This document shows positions 8,651 through 17,518 of a stretch of 46,402 nucleotides of DNA, in pieces. This DNA comes from an uncultured Bacteroidia bacterium (GTDB lineage: Bacteria; Bacteroidota; Bacteroidia; Bacteroidales; Prolixibacteraceae), in the NCBI GenBank assembly GCA_903902325.1, contig CAIUUO010000182.1, positions 1 to 46,402 on the forward strand. The letters run 5' to 3'. How positions within the stretch are numbered: the first letter of the stretch is position 1; every line of letters starts with the position of its first letter. The notes under the pieces are model-generated. The model did no database searches and was not told the DNA's origin. It saw only the letters and a program-made list of their open reading frames with translations. Both the position numbers and the translations under genes were made by a program.

Positions 8651-9247
8651 ATGAACCGTTTCCTGAAAAATAACTCAACGTGGATTGGATTGTCGGCATT
8701 GGCACTCTTAATAATTATACTTGCCTATATTTTCAAGCCAAATCCGCCGGATTATAAGCTCAATGCCGGTCAGTCACTGAAACTGATGAATGATAGAACA
8801 CTGACGATATCGGTAAAAGAAATGGAAGGAAAACAAGCCATTGATATCCGGTCGGCAGAATTGTTCGCCCGCGGACATATCGACAATGCCATCAATATCC
8901 CGGGCCGGCAAATCCTTGACAAGGAATCCATCCAACTATTCAGGCAACTGAAATCAGAGGGTAAAGTCGCAGTAATATACGGAAGTGATGAATTGCAGGC
9001 CATTTCGCCCTGGCTACTGTTGCAGCAACTTGGGTATAAAAATATTTTGCGCCTGAAAGGTGGTTTCACCTCTGACAATAAATTGGCAGAAACAAATCTT
9101 CAATCAACGGAATCATCCGTGTTGGATACGTCTGTGCTTCATGCTAACCTAGGCGTTTCAACGGTTTCGAAACCCCTTACGGACAAACCAAAACCGGAAA
9201 GCATCAATTTGGGGAAAAAGGCATCAGCTGCAGGAGGGGGTTGCTGA
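8651..9247 (+). CDS. Membrane-anchored rhodanese-like protein without catalytic Cys, GGGC tail (copy 2)
   Basis: The 198-residue paralogue of the preceding protein has an N-terminal membrane segment (residues 12-28) and a rhodanese fold (QAIDIRSAELFARGHIDNAINIPGR, then LRLKGGFTSD). Here the active-site loop reads VIYGSDELQAISP, Gly in place of Cys. After a Ser/Thr/Pro-rich linker it ends AAGGGC, and that terminal Cys is the only cysteine in the protein. It is the last gene of the sulfur cluster; a strong hairpin and T-run follows 50 bases later. Shared loss of the catalytic Cys with a retained GGGC end argues for function and not decay. Confidence 0.8.
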   Translation: MNRFLKNNSTWIGLSALALLIIILAYIFKPNPPDYKLNAGQSLKLMNDRTLTISVKEMEGKQAIDIRSAELFARGHIDNAINIPGRQILDKESIQLFRQLKSEGKVAVIYGSDELQAISPWLLLQQLGYKNILRLKGGFTSDNKLAETNLQSTESSVLDTSVLHANLGVSTVSKPLTDKPKPESINLGKKASAAGGGC

Positions 9248-9296
9248 GAGGAAAACTATCCAGAAATATTACAACTTCTCATAATACTGAACTACA

Positions 9297-9329
9297 AAAG
9301 GTTAAACACAAATGTTTGACCTTTTTTTA
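9297..9329 (+). terminator. Rho-independent terminator of the sulfur operon
   Basis: The arms AAAGGTTAAACA and TGTTTGACCTTT (one internal mismatch) flank a CAAA loop and are followed by a run of T. It lies 50 bases after the second rhodanese-like gene. Confidence 0.85.
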
Positions 9330-9548
9330 TGATTCCTACTCAAAATATTTGAACCAAAAAAAATATGCAGCATTAGCAGGTTTGTTTTCGAAACAAAACA
9401 TTATCTTTATCATTATTAAGTCTAAATAAATATTGGTGGATATAATTCTGATATTCAGATTATAAATAAATAAGAACCATCAATAATATATTGAATCCGT
9501 ACAATTATCTGACGATTTGCGGATCAAACGAAAGGATAAAAGCTGGTT
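9330..9548 (+). promoter_or_regulatory. Upstream region of the leucine/mevalonate operon with an inverted repeat
   Basis: This is the non-coding remainder between the terminator and the first gene of the 13-gene run, so the operon promoter should be here. A perfect inverted repeat, TTTGTTT-TCG-AAACAAA (9381-9397), is a candidate operator. Further on the sequence is AT-rich with no clean TAnnTTTG box. An AAAGGATAAA stretch just before the TTG start may act as the ribosome site. Confidence 0.4.
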
Positions 9549-11108
9549 TTGAAAAGACTAAAATCAAATATAGATCACACAGAAGCAAAGTTTAAGGAGA
9601 AGGTCGAGGTATACAAGGAGTTGATGGACATTTTCCATGCTGAAATCGACAAAGTTCTGAGGAGAGATGATGATCCATCTGTAATAAGACACAGGACGCG
9701 CGGAAAGCTGGATGCACGCAGCAGGATTGACCTGCTGATCGATGAAAAGACCCCTTTCCTTGAACTTTCAACCCTTGCGGCATTCGGTCAGTACGACAAC
9801 AACTTTCCTTCGGCAGGCTTAGTTACGGGCATAGGTAAGATCCATGGCAAACTTTGCATGGTTATAGCCAATGATGCCACTGTAAAAGGCGGAACCTATA
9901 TCAGCGAAACCCTGAAGAAACACCTTCGGGCTCAGGAGGTCGCCTTACGATGCCATTTGCCATGCATTTACCTGGTCGACTCTGGAGGAATATTTCTTCC
10001 CGAACAGGTAAGGATTTTTCCCGATCGTGACGGTTTCGGCCGCATATTTTACAATCAGGCTCAAATGTCGGCTGCAGGAATACCGCAGATATCCATTATC
10101 ATGGGATCGTGCACCGCCGGTGGCGCCTATGTTCCGGCCATGAGCGATGAAACCATCATTGTCAGGAATCAGGGTACTGTATTTATCGGAGGTCCGCCAC
10201 TCGTAAAAGCGGCAACGGGTGAAGAAGTAACAGCAGAGGAACTTGGAGGCGCTGTTGTACATACAGGAATATCGGGTGTCGCCGATCATCTGGCAGAAAA
10301 TGAACCGCATGCAATGCAGATTTGCAGGAACATCCTTGAATTCATTCCATCCAATGAATCTCAAACGCTGGAGATGGCACCCATTGAGGAGCCTGCTTAC
10401 GACACCGGGGACATTTACGGATTGGCGCCGGTAGACCTGCGAAAACCAGTAGACATTATTGAAATTATTGCAAGGATTGTCGATGGAAGCAAGTTCGAAG
10501 AATTCAAGCAGAGCTATGGCCAGACCATTGTAACAGGTTATGCGCGGATACTGGGATTTCCGGTCGGTATTGTTGCAAACAACGGATTTCTCACCTCCGA
10601 GGCATCCCTGAAAGCCGCACATTTTATTGAACTTTGCAACTTTCGCAAAATACCGCTCCTCTTCCTTCAAAATATATCCGGATTTATAGTGGGCAAGAAA
10701 TATGAGCACGAAGGCATTGCGCGAAACGGGGCAAAATTGATTCATGCCGTAGCCACATCCGTTGTACCCAGGATTACTGTTATCATCGGAGGATCATTTG
10801 GAGCCGGCAATTATGCAATGTCAGGCAGGGCTTACGATCCGGATTTTCTTTTCATGTGGCCCTGTGCCAAGATCGGGGTAATGGGAGGACAGCAGGCTCA
10901 GGATGTGCTTGACTCTGTCAATGGAAACAATCAGCAGGATTTGATCAACAGGTTTGAAAGCGAGAGTTCTGCCTATTACAGCACATCTAGACTATGGGAT
11001 GACGGAATCATTGATCCGGCAGATACCAGGACCGTAGTCGGACTGGCAATATCAATAGCTTCCAACAAGAAAACCGCTTCTCCAAAAAATGGGGTGTACA
11101 GAATGTAA
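9549..11108 (+). CDS. liuB: Methylcrotonyl-CoA carboxylase, carboxyltransferase (beta) subunit
   Basis: The 519-residue carboxyltransferase carries the family blocks [47 protein letters not shown] and [16 protein letters not shown]. These match methylcrotonyl-CoA carboxylase beta subunits more closely than propionyl- or acetyl-CoA types. With the biotin subunit it converts 3-methylcrotonyl-CoA to 3-methylglutaconyl-CoA in leucine breakdown. The start chosen is TTG at 9549, because the next in-frame ATG (codon 27) would remove part of the conserved N-terminal helix. It is the first gene of a 13-gene same-strand run with gaps of at most 48 bases. Confidence 0.88.
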   Translation: MKRLKSNIDHTEAKFKEKVEVYKELMDIFHAEIDKVLRRDDDPSVIRHRTRGKLDARSRIDLLIDEKTPFLELSTLAAFGQYDNNFPSAGLVTGIGKIHGKLCMVIANDATVKGGTYISETLKKHLRAQEVALRCHLPCIYLVDSGGIFLPEQVRIFPDRDGFGRIFYNQAQMSAAGIPQISIIMGSCTAGGAYVPAMSDETIIVRNQGTVFIGGPPLVKAATGEEVTAEELGGAVVHTGISGVADHLAENEPHAMQICRNILEFIPSNESQTLEMAPIEEPAYDTGDIYGLAPVDLRKPVDIIEIIARIVDGSKFEEFKQSYGQTIVTGYARILGFPVGIVANNGFLTSEASLKAAHFIELCNFRKIPLLFLQNISGFIVGKKYEHEGIARNGAKLIHAVATSVVPRITVIIGGSFGAGNYAMSGRAYDPDFLFMWPCAKIGVMGGQQAQDVLDSVNGNNQQDLINRFESESSAYYSTSRLWDDGIIDPADTRTVVGLAISIASNKKTASPKNGVYRM

Positions 11109-11147
11109 ATGAAAAATGAAAAATTAGTTGGAATTAGATTGAAATGA

Positions 11148-11933
11148 ATGGAAATTAATTATCAAAATATTGAAGTTGAGCTGGATGGATCGGTGGCCAC
11201 ATTATGGCTTTCGAGGCCAGAAGTTCACAATGCCCTTAACGCCGAAATGATACGCGAAATCAGCGGATTTTTTTTGTGGGCGGAGGATAAATTGGAAATA
11301 CAGGCTGTTGTTGTCATGGGCAGGGGAAAATCATTCTGCGCAGGTGCGGACCTGCAATGGATGAAAGATGCAATTAACCTGGATCGGGATGAGAATCTGA
11401 AGGAAAGCGAAGAATTGTCGTCCATGTTCAAATCTGTTTTTGAAAGTAGTAAAATCGTGGTAGCCGCCATTCATGGCAATGTCTACGGCGGAGGAAACGG
11501 TCTGGCTGCTGCATGCGATCTGGCCTTCAGCACCACAGATGCCCGGTTTTCATTGAGTGAAATGAAGATCGGAATGGCTGCAGCCTCCATAACCCCCTAT
11601 TTGCTGAACAAAATAAGAGCGTCAGAGCTGAAGGAACTGATTTTCACCGCAAGAATCTTCAACAGTGATGAAGCGGTAAGATATGGATTAATCAATCAAA
11701 CTTTTCCAACAAAGGAAGTAATGGATTCCCATGTTGCCGGACTGTTGAAGCAGATTCTGGCAAACGGCAGACAGGCATTGATCGCTTCGAAACAACTGAT
11801 CAACAAAATTGCAATGCAGGGTTCGCCGGAAATAATGGCGCAAATACCGGGCATGCTGGCAAAGATCAGGGTTTCAGCGGAAGCGCAGGAGGGGTTTGCT
11901 GCATTCCTGGAAAAAAGAACACCCAAATGGTAA
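11148..11933 (+). CDS. liuC: Methylglutaconyl-CoA hydratase (enoyl-CoA hydratase family)
   Basis: This 261-residue crotonase has the CoA/oxyanion block KSFCAGADLQWM and the segment GGGNGLAAACDL...FSLSEMKIGMAAASITPYLL. In classical enoyl-CoA hydratase the first of two catalytic Glu sits at the position that is Gly here (GGGxGL), and the second (SEMKIG) is kept. The GGGxGL plus SExKxGxxxAxISPY pattern is that of bacterial LiuC proteins as I recall them. It would hydrate 3-methylglutaconyl-CoA to HMG-CoA. Its place between the two carboxylase subunits strongly supports this. Confidence 0.85.
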   Translation: MEINYQNIEVELDGSVATLWLSRPEVHNALNAEMIREISGFFLWAEDKLEIQAVVVMGRGKSFCAGADLQWMKDAINLDRDENLKESEELSSMFKSVFESSKIVVAAIHGNVYGGGNGLAAACDLAFSTTDARFSLSEMKIGMAAASITPYLLNKIRASELKELIFTARIFNSDEAVRYGLINQTFPTKEVMDSHVAGLLKQILANGRQALIASKQLINKIAMQGSPEIMAQIPGMLAKIRVSAEAQEGFAAFLEKRTPKW

Positions 11934-11981
11934 TTCAAAATTTTGGTTTATATCAACAAAACATAGTTAGTCAATCATAAA

Positions 11982-13976
11982 ATGGCATTTCCGGATAAAT
12001 TATTGGTGGCAAACAGGGGTGAAATAGCGTTGCGGATTATCAGTTCGGCAAAGCTGTTGGGGATAAAGACTGTCGCCATATTTTCGGAATCAGAAAAAGA
12101 ATCGGGATACGTAAGCCTGGCCAATGAGAAAATTTCGCTGGGTGACGGAGATCTTGCTGCCACTTTCCTGAATATCGGCAGGATCATTGATATTGCTGTT
12201 TCTACGGGTTCTGATGCCATTCATCCGGGGTACGGGTTCTTGTCTGAGAATCCCGACTTTGCCGCTGCATGCAGTGAAAATAAAATCATTTTCGTTGGTC
12301 CGGAACCTGAAGTACTCAGGTTGATGGGTAACAAGCCCGATGCCAAAAAATTAGCTGCATCACTAGGAATTCCGATTATTTCAGGCTTTACCATCAATCA
12401 TCAGACTGAAACCTCCAACTTCGAGTTTGATTTTCCGTTAATGGTAAAGGCGTCCTATGGCGGCGGCGGAAAAGGAATGAAAATTGTCGGGAACAAGGAA
12501 GAGTTGAGCTTTCAGTTAAATCGATCCGCCCGCATGGCCCGGGAATATTTCGGGAATGGCGAAATCTTTGTAGAAAAATACATTCGGAATGCCCGTCATG
12601 TTGAAGTCCAGATTCTCGGCGACAAGTTCGGGAATGTGATCCATTTGTACGAACGGGAATGTTCCATCCAGCGCAACCATCAAAAATTAATAGAGGAGGC
12701 TCCTGCCCTATTCCTTTCGCCGGATTTGCGGGAAAAAATTTTGTCGGATGCCTTGGTAATCGCAAAGGCCGTCAAGTATTCGGGAGCAGGAACCGTTGAA
12801 TTTTTAGTGGATCAGGCAGGAAACCATTATTTCATGGAAATGAATCCGAGAATTCAGGTGGAACATGCTGTCACTGAGCAAGTCACCGGAATTGACATCA
12901 TAACTGAACAGTTGAAAATAGCCTCAGGCTTAACACTTTCGTATGTACAGGAAGAGGTGGTTGTCGTTGGTCATGCCGTTGAAATAAGGATCTATGCGGA
13001 AAATCCAGAACGGGATTTTCGTCCTTCGTCAGGGCAAATATTATCAATAAATCTTCCTGTAAATCAGGATGTAAGGATTGAAGCAGATTTGGAGAACAAG
13101 CATCTTGCGTGCAATAATTTCGACCCTCTCCTGCTGAAACTGATAAGCACTGGGAAAAACCGTGAAAATGCCGTCAATCTGCTCCAGACTAGTATACGGA
13201 ATTTGAATATAATTGGACCGGAAACCAACGTCAAATACCTTGAAACGATTCTTGAACATGAGTTATACAGGCAAAATGCAATTTCAGTCGAATTTTGCCG
13301 GACTCACCACGATCAACTGACTTCTTATGCAAAAGGTCAGGCGGATGCTTCCCTCCTGCCCTTTCTCCTGGCTTTTGGAATTGAAAAATCATACAGGGAG
13401 AAAAATGAAACAGTATTGAACGATCCATGGAATTATCAGGGCTACTGTCGTTTGTCGGCACAAGCCATATCCTTATCCGTTGACAATACTATTCACAGGA
13501 TTTACCTTGCATATCAAGACAGGTCAATTCCGAATTTCAGCCTGAATGGATGTACAACCAGCTATCACACTGAGAAAGTCGGCAATGATGGCATCCAAAT
13601 CACTATCAACGGTGAATCCAAGGTAATTCAACACCATCAGGGACCAGACAGGGAAATAATCGCAAGTTGTGAGAATATTCGGCACTCTATCAACTTTCCG
13701 GGGTCGCTGAGGTATTATCCGGAAACCGGATTACCACCGGTACAAGAAACATCCAATCAATCAGCCGAGATCGTCTCCCCCTTGCATGGGAAGATTCTGG
13801 ATATATACATCTCAGAGAACCAGCTGATTAAGAAAGGAGATCCGTTGCTCGTCATAGAGGCCATGAAAACAGAAAACCACATTCTTGCGCACAGGGATGC
13901 CAGGGTTAAAAAAATTAAAGTCAAAGTAGGAGCTCAGGTCACCGACCGGATGCCCCTGATATTATTGGAGGATTAA
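11982..13976 (+). CDS. liuD: Methylcrotonyl-CoA carboxylase, biotin carboxylase/biotin carrier (alpha) subunit
   Basis: The 664-residue protein begins with a biotin carboxylase core (KLLVANRGEIALRI, the glycine-rich KASYGGGGKGMKIV ATP loop, ECSIQRNHQKLIEEAP, EMNPRIQVEHAVTEQVTGID). A linker domain follows, then a biotinyl domain with the EAMKTENH motif, where Lys629 would carry biotin. The length and domain order fit MCC alpha. It lies 48 bases after the hydratase and one base before the acyl-CoA dehydrogenase. Confidence 0.9.
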   Translation: MAFPDKLLVANRGEIALRIISSAKLLGIKTVAIFSESEKESGYVSLANEKISLGDGDLAATFLNIGRIIDIAVSTGSDAIHPGYGFLSENPDFAAACSENKIIFVGPEPEVLRLMGNKPDAKKLAASLGIPIISGFTINHQTETSNFEFDFPLMVKASYGGGGKGMKIVGNKEELSFQLNRSARMAREYFGNGEIFVEKYIRNARHVEVQILGDKFGNVIHLYERECSIQRNHQKLIEEAPALFLSPDLREKILSDALVIAKAVKYSGAGTVEFLVDQAGNHYFMEMNPRIQVEHAVTEQVTGIDIITEQLKIASGLTLSYVQEEVVVVGHAVEIRIYAENPERDFRPSSGQILSINLPVNQDVRIEADLENKHLACNNFDPLLLKLISTGKNRENAVNLLQTSIRNLNIIGPETNVKYLETILEHELYRQNAISVEFCRTHHDQLTSYAKGQADASLLPFLLAFGIEKSYREKNETVLNDPWNYQGYCRLSAQAISLSVDNTIHRIYLAYQDRSIPNFSLNGCTTSYHTEKVGNDGIQITINGESKVIQHHQGPDREIIASCENIRHSINFPGSLRYYPETGLPPVQETSNQSAEIVSPLHGKILDIYISENQLIKKGDPLLVIEAMKTENHILAHRDARVKKIKVKVGAQVTDRMPLILLED

Positions 13977-13977
13977 A

Positions 13978-15126
13978 ATGAACGAATTATTAGACAAGGC
14001 TACAATAGAATACAGGAAGATGATCAGGGTTTTTGCCGAACAAGTGATCAAACCCATCGCTATCGAGCAAGATGAAAAGGAGGAATTTCCTGTACTTCTG
14101 GCAAAACAGATGGGCGATGCCGGACTTTTCGGGATCACACTACCACGGGAGTACGGTGGTCAGGGCCTCGATTACCTTTCCTATATTATTGCCATAGAAG
14201 AAATTGCGAGGGTCGACAGTTCCCCTGCGGCAACAGTCGCAGCCCACAACTCGCTGGGAATTGCCCCTATTTATACCTTCGGCACTGAGGATCAGCGGTT
14301 AAAATACCTGCCTGGATTGTGCACCGGGGAAAAATTGTGGGCTTTTGGCCTCACGGAAGCCAACGCAGGATCAGATGCCAAAGGCGTTGAGACAGCAGCA
14401 AAACAGGAAGGCGAAAAATGGATCATCAACGGTTCAAAAATATTTATCACCAACAGCGCCTCTGCCATTGCCTCAGGTATAACGCTTCAATCCATCACGG
14501 ATGTAAAAAATGGGGAGAAGGAGCTGTCTGTCATCCTGGTCGAAAGGGATACACCTGGTTATTCTGCAACACCAATCAAAGGGAAACTGATGTGGAGGGC
14601 CGTTGACAATGGAAAACTAAATTTTGAAAATTGCGAAGTTCCGGCTGCAAGCCTTCTGGGCAAGCGCGGAGAAGGCATGAAAATCATGCTATCCACCCTC
14701 GATTCCGGAAGACTTTCCATTGCCGCCATGGGACTCGGACTCGCCCAGGGAGCCTTCGAAATGGCCCTGGATTACGCGCAAAAACGCAAACAATTCGGAA
14801 AACACCTGTTTGAATTTCAGGCAATCTCGTTTAAACTGGCTGAAATGGCCACAAAAATTGAGCTGGCCAGGAACACGCTTTACCATGCTTGCCGTCTCAG
14901 GGACGCCGGATTACCCTTTGCCAAACAGGCAGCCATCTCAAAACTATATTGTTCTGAAATTGCCAAGGAGGTATCTGATGAGTCCCTTCAGATTCATGGT
15001 GCATACGGCTTCCTGCGTGAAAACCATATTGAGCGGTTCTATCGCGACCAGCGGTTGCTCCAGATTGGAGAAGGCACTTCCGAAATATTGAAAATGGTCA
15101 TCTCCAGAAATATTATCCAGCCATAA
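13978..15126 (+). CDS. Acyl-CoA dehydrogenase, short/branched-chain type
   Basis: The 382-residue flavoenzyme has LWAFGLTEANAGSDA (FAD/substrate region), RKQFGKHLFEFQ and IHGAYGFLRENHIERFYRD. The catalytic base appears to be Glu365 in QIGEGTSE, the short-chain/butyryl-type position. True isovaleryl-CoA dehydrogenases have Ala there (IGAGTSE) and place the Glu in the LDLER segment, which reads LDSGR here. So although the operon calls for an isovaleryl-CoA dehydrogenase, the residue pattern says SCAD-like. It may act on isovaleryl-CoA, another branched acyl-CoA, or butyryl-CoA. Confidence 0.85.
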   Translation: MNELLDKATIEYRKMIRVFAEQVIKPIAIEQDEKEEFPVLLAKQMGDAGLFGITLPREYGGQGLDYLSYIIAIEEIARVDSSPAATVAAHNSLGIAPIYTFGTEDQRLKYLPGLCTGEKLWAFGLTEANAGSDAKGVETAAKQEGEKWIINGSKIFITNSASAIASGITLQSITDVKNGEKELSVILVERDTPGYSATPIKGKLMWRAVDNGKLNFENCEVPAASLLGKRGEGMKIMLSTLDSGRLSIAAMGLGLAQGAFEMALDYAQKRKQFGKHLFEFQAISFKLAEMATKIELARNTLYHACRLRDAGLPFAKQAAISKLYCSEIAKEVSDESLQIHGAYGFLRENHIERFYRDQRLLQIGEGTSEILKMVISRNIIQP

Positions 15127-15137
15127 TCCCATCGGTC

Positions 15138-16190
15138 ATGGAAATCGTAAAAAAAGCAGATAAAAGCCTCAATCAAGAGTTAATGGCATCTTCAGACCGG
15201 AAATCTGACCACATCAATCTGTCCATTCAGTCGCGGACTTCCGTCAGGGAACTGGACAACCGATTTTATTATGAACCCATGATTTCCGGTTTCCCACAAG
15301 AGAATCCCAAGGAAATCCAATTTGCAGGCAAAGTACTGAAGGTACCTATCTGGGTCTCCAGTATGACAGGCGGCCATGCCCTGTCGGGAACCATCAACAG
15401 AAACCTTGCACAGGCCTGCAATGAATTTGGAATGGGCATGGGCCTTGGTTCCTGCCGCAGACTACTCGAGGATGATACCTGTTTCAACGATTTTAATTTG
15501 CGACCAATAATCGGAGACAATCAGCCACTTTTTGCCAATCTGGGAATTGCACAGGTAGAGGAGATTGTCGAAAAAAAGGAGACGGATAGCTTACGCCGCC
15601 TGGTTGACAGATTGCAAGCAGATGGTTTGATCATCCATGTCAACCCGCTGCAGGAATTTTTTCAGCCGGAGGGCAATATCATTCACTATCCACCCGTCGA
15701 AACAATCGAGAAACTTTTGGAATATGTTGATTTTCAGATAATAGTCAAGGAGGTTGGCCAGGGATTCGGTCCACAGAGTATCCGCAGGCTAATGCAGCTG
15801 CCGCTTGCCGCGATTGAGTTTGGAGCTTTCGGAGGAACAAATTTTTCGAAGGTAGAAAACAGTCGCCAACCTGAAAGACAAAAATCGAAATTCCAACCAT
15901 TTGTGAATGTAGGTGTTAGTGCCCTGGAAATGGTTGAACTGATCAACGGTATGGTACAGAATGGGGAACAGTTTGCCTGTAACCAATTGATTATTTCAGG
16001 TGGCATCCAAAATTTCCTGGACGGCTATTACCTGACTGAGAAATCAATCTTACCGGCAATTTATGCCCAGGCATCCCTTTTCCTTCAAAATAGTCGCGGG
16101 GAATATGCAGAATTGCAGCAGTTTATTAGCGACCAGATAGAAGGTTACAAAATGGCCTGTAGTTACCTGACATTGAAAGCAAAACATTAA
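15138..16190 (+). CDS. fni: Type 2 isopentenyl-diphosphate isomerase (FMN-dependent)
   Basis: This 350-residue protein shows the IDI-2 blocks WVSSMTGG, INRNLAQACNEFGMGMGLGS, IIHVNPLQEFFQPEGN (containing the conserved Gln region) and FGGTNFSKVENSR. It interconverts IPP and DMAPP using reduced FMN. It sits 11 bases after the acyl-CoA dehydrogenase and 20 bases before HMG-CoA reductase. It is therefore physically the junction between the leucine-type genes and the mevalonate genes. Confidence 0.93.
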   Translation: MEIVKKADKSLNQELMASSDRKSDHINLSIQSRTSVRELDNRFYYEPMISGFPQENPKEIQFAGKVLKVPIWVSSMTGGHALSGTINRNLAQACNEFGMGMGLGSCRRLLEDDTCFNDFNLRPIIGDNQPLFANLGIAQVEEIVEKKETDSLRRLVDRLQADGLIIHVNPLQEFFQPEGNIIHYPPVETIEKLLEYVDFQIIVKEVGQGFGPQSIRRLMQLPLAAIEFGAFGGTNFSKVENSRQPERQKSKFQPFVNVGVSALEMVELINGMVQNGEQFACNQLIISGGIQNFLDGYYLTEKSILPAIYAQASLFLQNSRGEYAELQQFISDQIEGYKMACSYLTLKAKH

Positions 16191-16210
16191 AACGATTAAG
16201 GTTCAGAATC

Positions 16211-17518
16211 ATGACGATTGTATCCGGATTTTCAAAACTTAACAGGGCCCAAAGGATCAAATACCTCGTGGAACATTCAAAATTGAATGAAGATGATGGC
16301 ATTGGCTTTGGCGAATTTGATGCTGCCGGATTGGAAGATCAACAGGTATTATCAGATATGACAGAAAATTATCTCGGCAACTTTCCAGTTCCGATGGGTG
16401 TGGTAACAAATTTGGTGCTCAATGGAGTGATTATTTCGGTTCCATTTGTGACGGAGGAAAGTTCAGTAGTAGCTGCGGCCTCCAAGGCAGCAAAATTCTG
16501 GGCCTCCAGGGGAGGATTCAGGGCAGTTGTCTTATCGACAATCAAAAAGGGACAGGTTCACTTTACCTGGAATGGCAAACCGGAGACCATCTCGGCTTTA
16601 TTTCCGGCAATCAGGGAAAAACTAATTCTTTCAGTAACCGATCTGACAGCAAAAATGAGAAAACGAGGGGGCGGTATCACAGAAATACATCTCCTTAACA
16701 AAACTTTAGAACTAACTGACTATTATCAAATTGATGTTTCCTTCGAAACCGCAGAGGCGATGGGAGCCAATTTCATTAACAGCTGCCTGGAGACTTTTGC
16801 CTCTGTACTGCGAAATATTCCGGAATTGAATTCGGGAGAGCAGAAGGTTGAAATCATCCTTTCCATCCTTTCCAATTATACACCTGATTGCAGGGTAAAA
16901 TGCCACGTGGAATGTCCTGTAGAAGATCTGGCAGGTTGGAATAAGAACTTGACAGGCAAAGCTTTTGCGGTCAAATTCAAACAAGCCGCTGACATTGCCA
17001 ACCTTGATGCTTCCAGGGCTGTTACCCACAACAAAGGAATCTTCAATGGTATAGATGCCGTGTTGGTGGCAACAGGGAACGACTGGAGGGCAGCCTCATC
17101 CTCCGCACATGCATATGCGTCCAGGGAAGGCCGGTACAAGAGTCTTACCTGGATTGATAGTTCGGATCAGATTTTCCGCTACGAGCTCGAACTTCCCCTG
17201 GCAATTGGTACCGTTGGCGGAATCACGCACATTCATCCCGGGGTGAAGAGAGCCATGGCCATGATGAACGATCCCGACGCCCGACAACTGATGATGATTG
17301 CCGCCGCTTCAGGCCTTGCCAGCAATTTTTCCGCAGTAGCTTCTCTGATTACGACAGGCATACAGGAGGGACACATGCGGATGCACCTGACAAATATTTT
17401 AAGCCAGTTGAATGCAAGCCAGGCTGAACGCGAATATGCCGTGAGCCATTTTCAAAGAAATGCGATAAGTTATGCAGCCGTCGGGGATTTAATCGCTCAA
17501 ATCAGAAAAGAGCCATGA
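16211..17518 (+). CDS. mvaA: HMG-CoA reductase, class II (bacterial)
   Basis: The 435-residue protein has the full catalytic set when laid on the Pseudomonas mevalonii enzyme: Glu in VTEESSVVAAAS (residue 82/83), Lys275 in HNKGI, Asp291 in ATGNDWRA, and His388 in GHMRMH. Soluble class II enzymes can run either way. Given mevalonate kinase and decarboxylase genes directly downstream, the synthetic direction (HMG-CoA to mevalonate) is likely. No HMG-CoA synthase lies in the window; HMG-CoA could come from the leucine genes upstream. The stop overlaps the next start by four bases. Confidence 0.93.
   Translation: MTIVSGFSKLNRAQRIKYLVEHSKLNEDDGIGFGEFDAAGLEDQQVLSDMTENYLGNFPVPMGVVTNLVLNGVIISVPFVTEESSVVAAASKAAKFWASRGGFRAVVLSTIKKGQVHFTWNGKPETISALFPAIREKLILSVTDLTAKMRKRGGGITEIHLLNKTLELTDYYQIDVSFETAEAMGANFINSCLETFASVLRNIPELNSGEQKVEIILSILSNYTPDCRVKCHVECPVEDLAGWNKNLTGKAFAVKFKQAADIANLDASRAVTHNKGIFNGIDAVLVATGNDWRAASSSAHAYASREGRYKSLTWIDSSDQIFRYELELPLAIGTVGGITHIHPGVKRAMAMMNDPDARQLMMIAAASGLASNFSAVASLITTGIQEGHMRMHLTNILSQLNASQAEREYAVSHFQRNAISYAAVGDLIAQIRKEP

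Noticed and set aside
8430-8654. 74-codon ORF overlapping the end of rhodanese-like copy 1
   Set aside because: Different frame within a supported gene; no motif.
9945-10745. 266-codon minus-strand ORF inside the carboxyltransferase gene
   Set aside because: It is antisense to a highly conserved enzyme and shows no motif; coding bias of the forward gene explains it.
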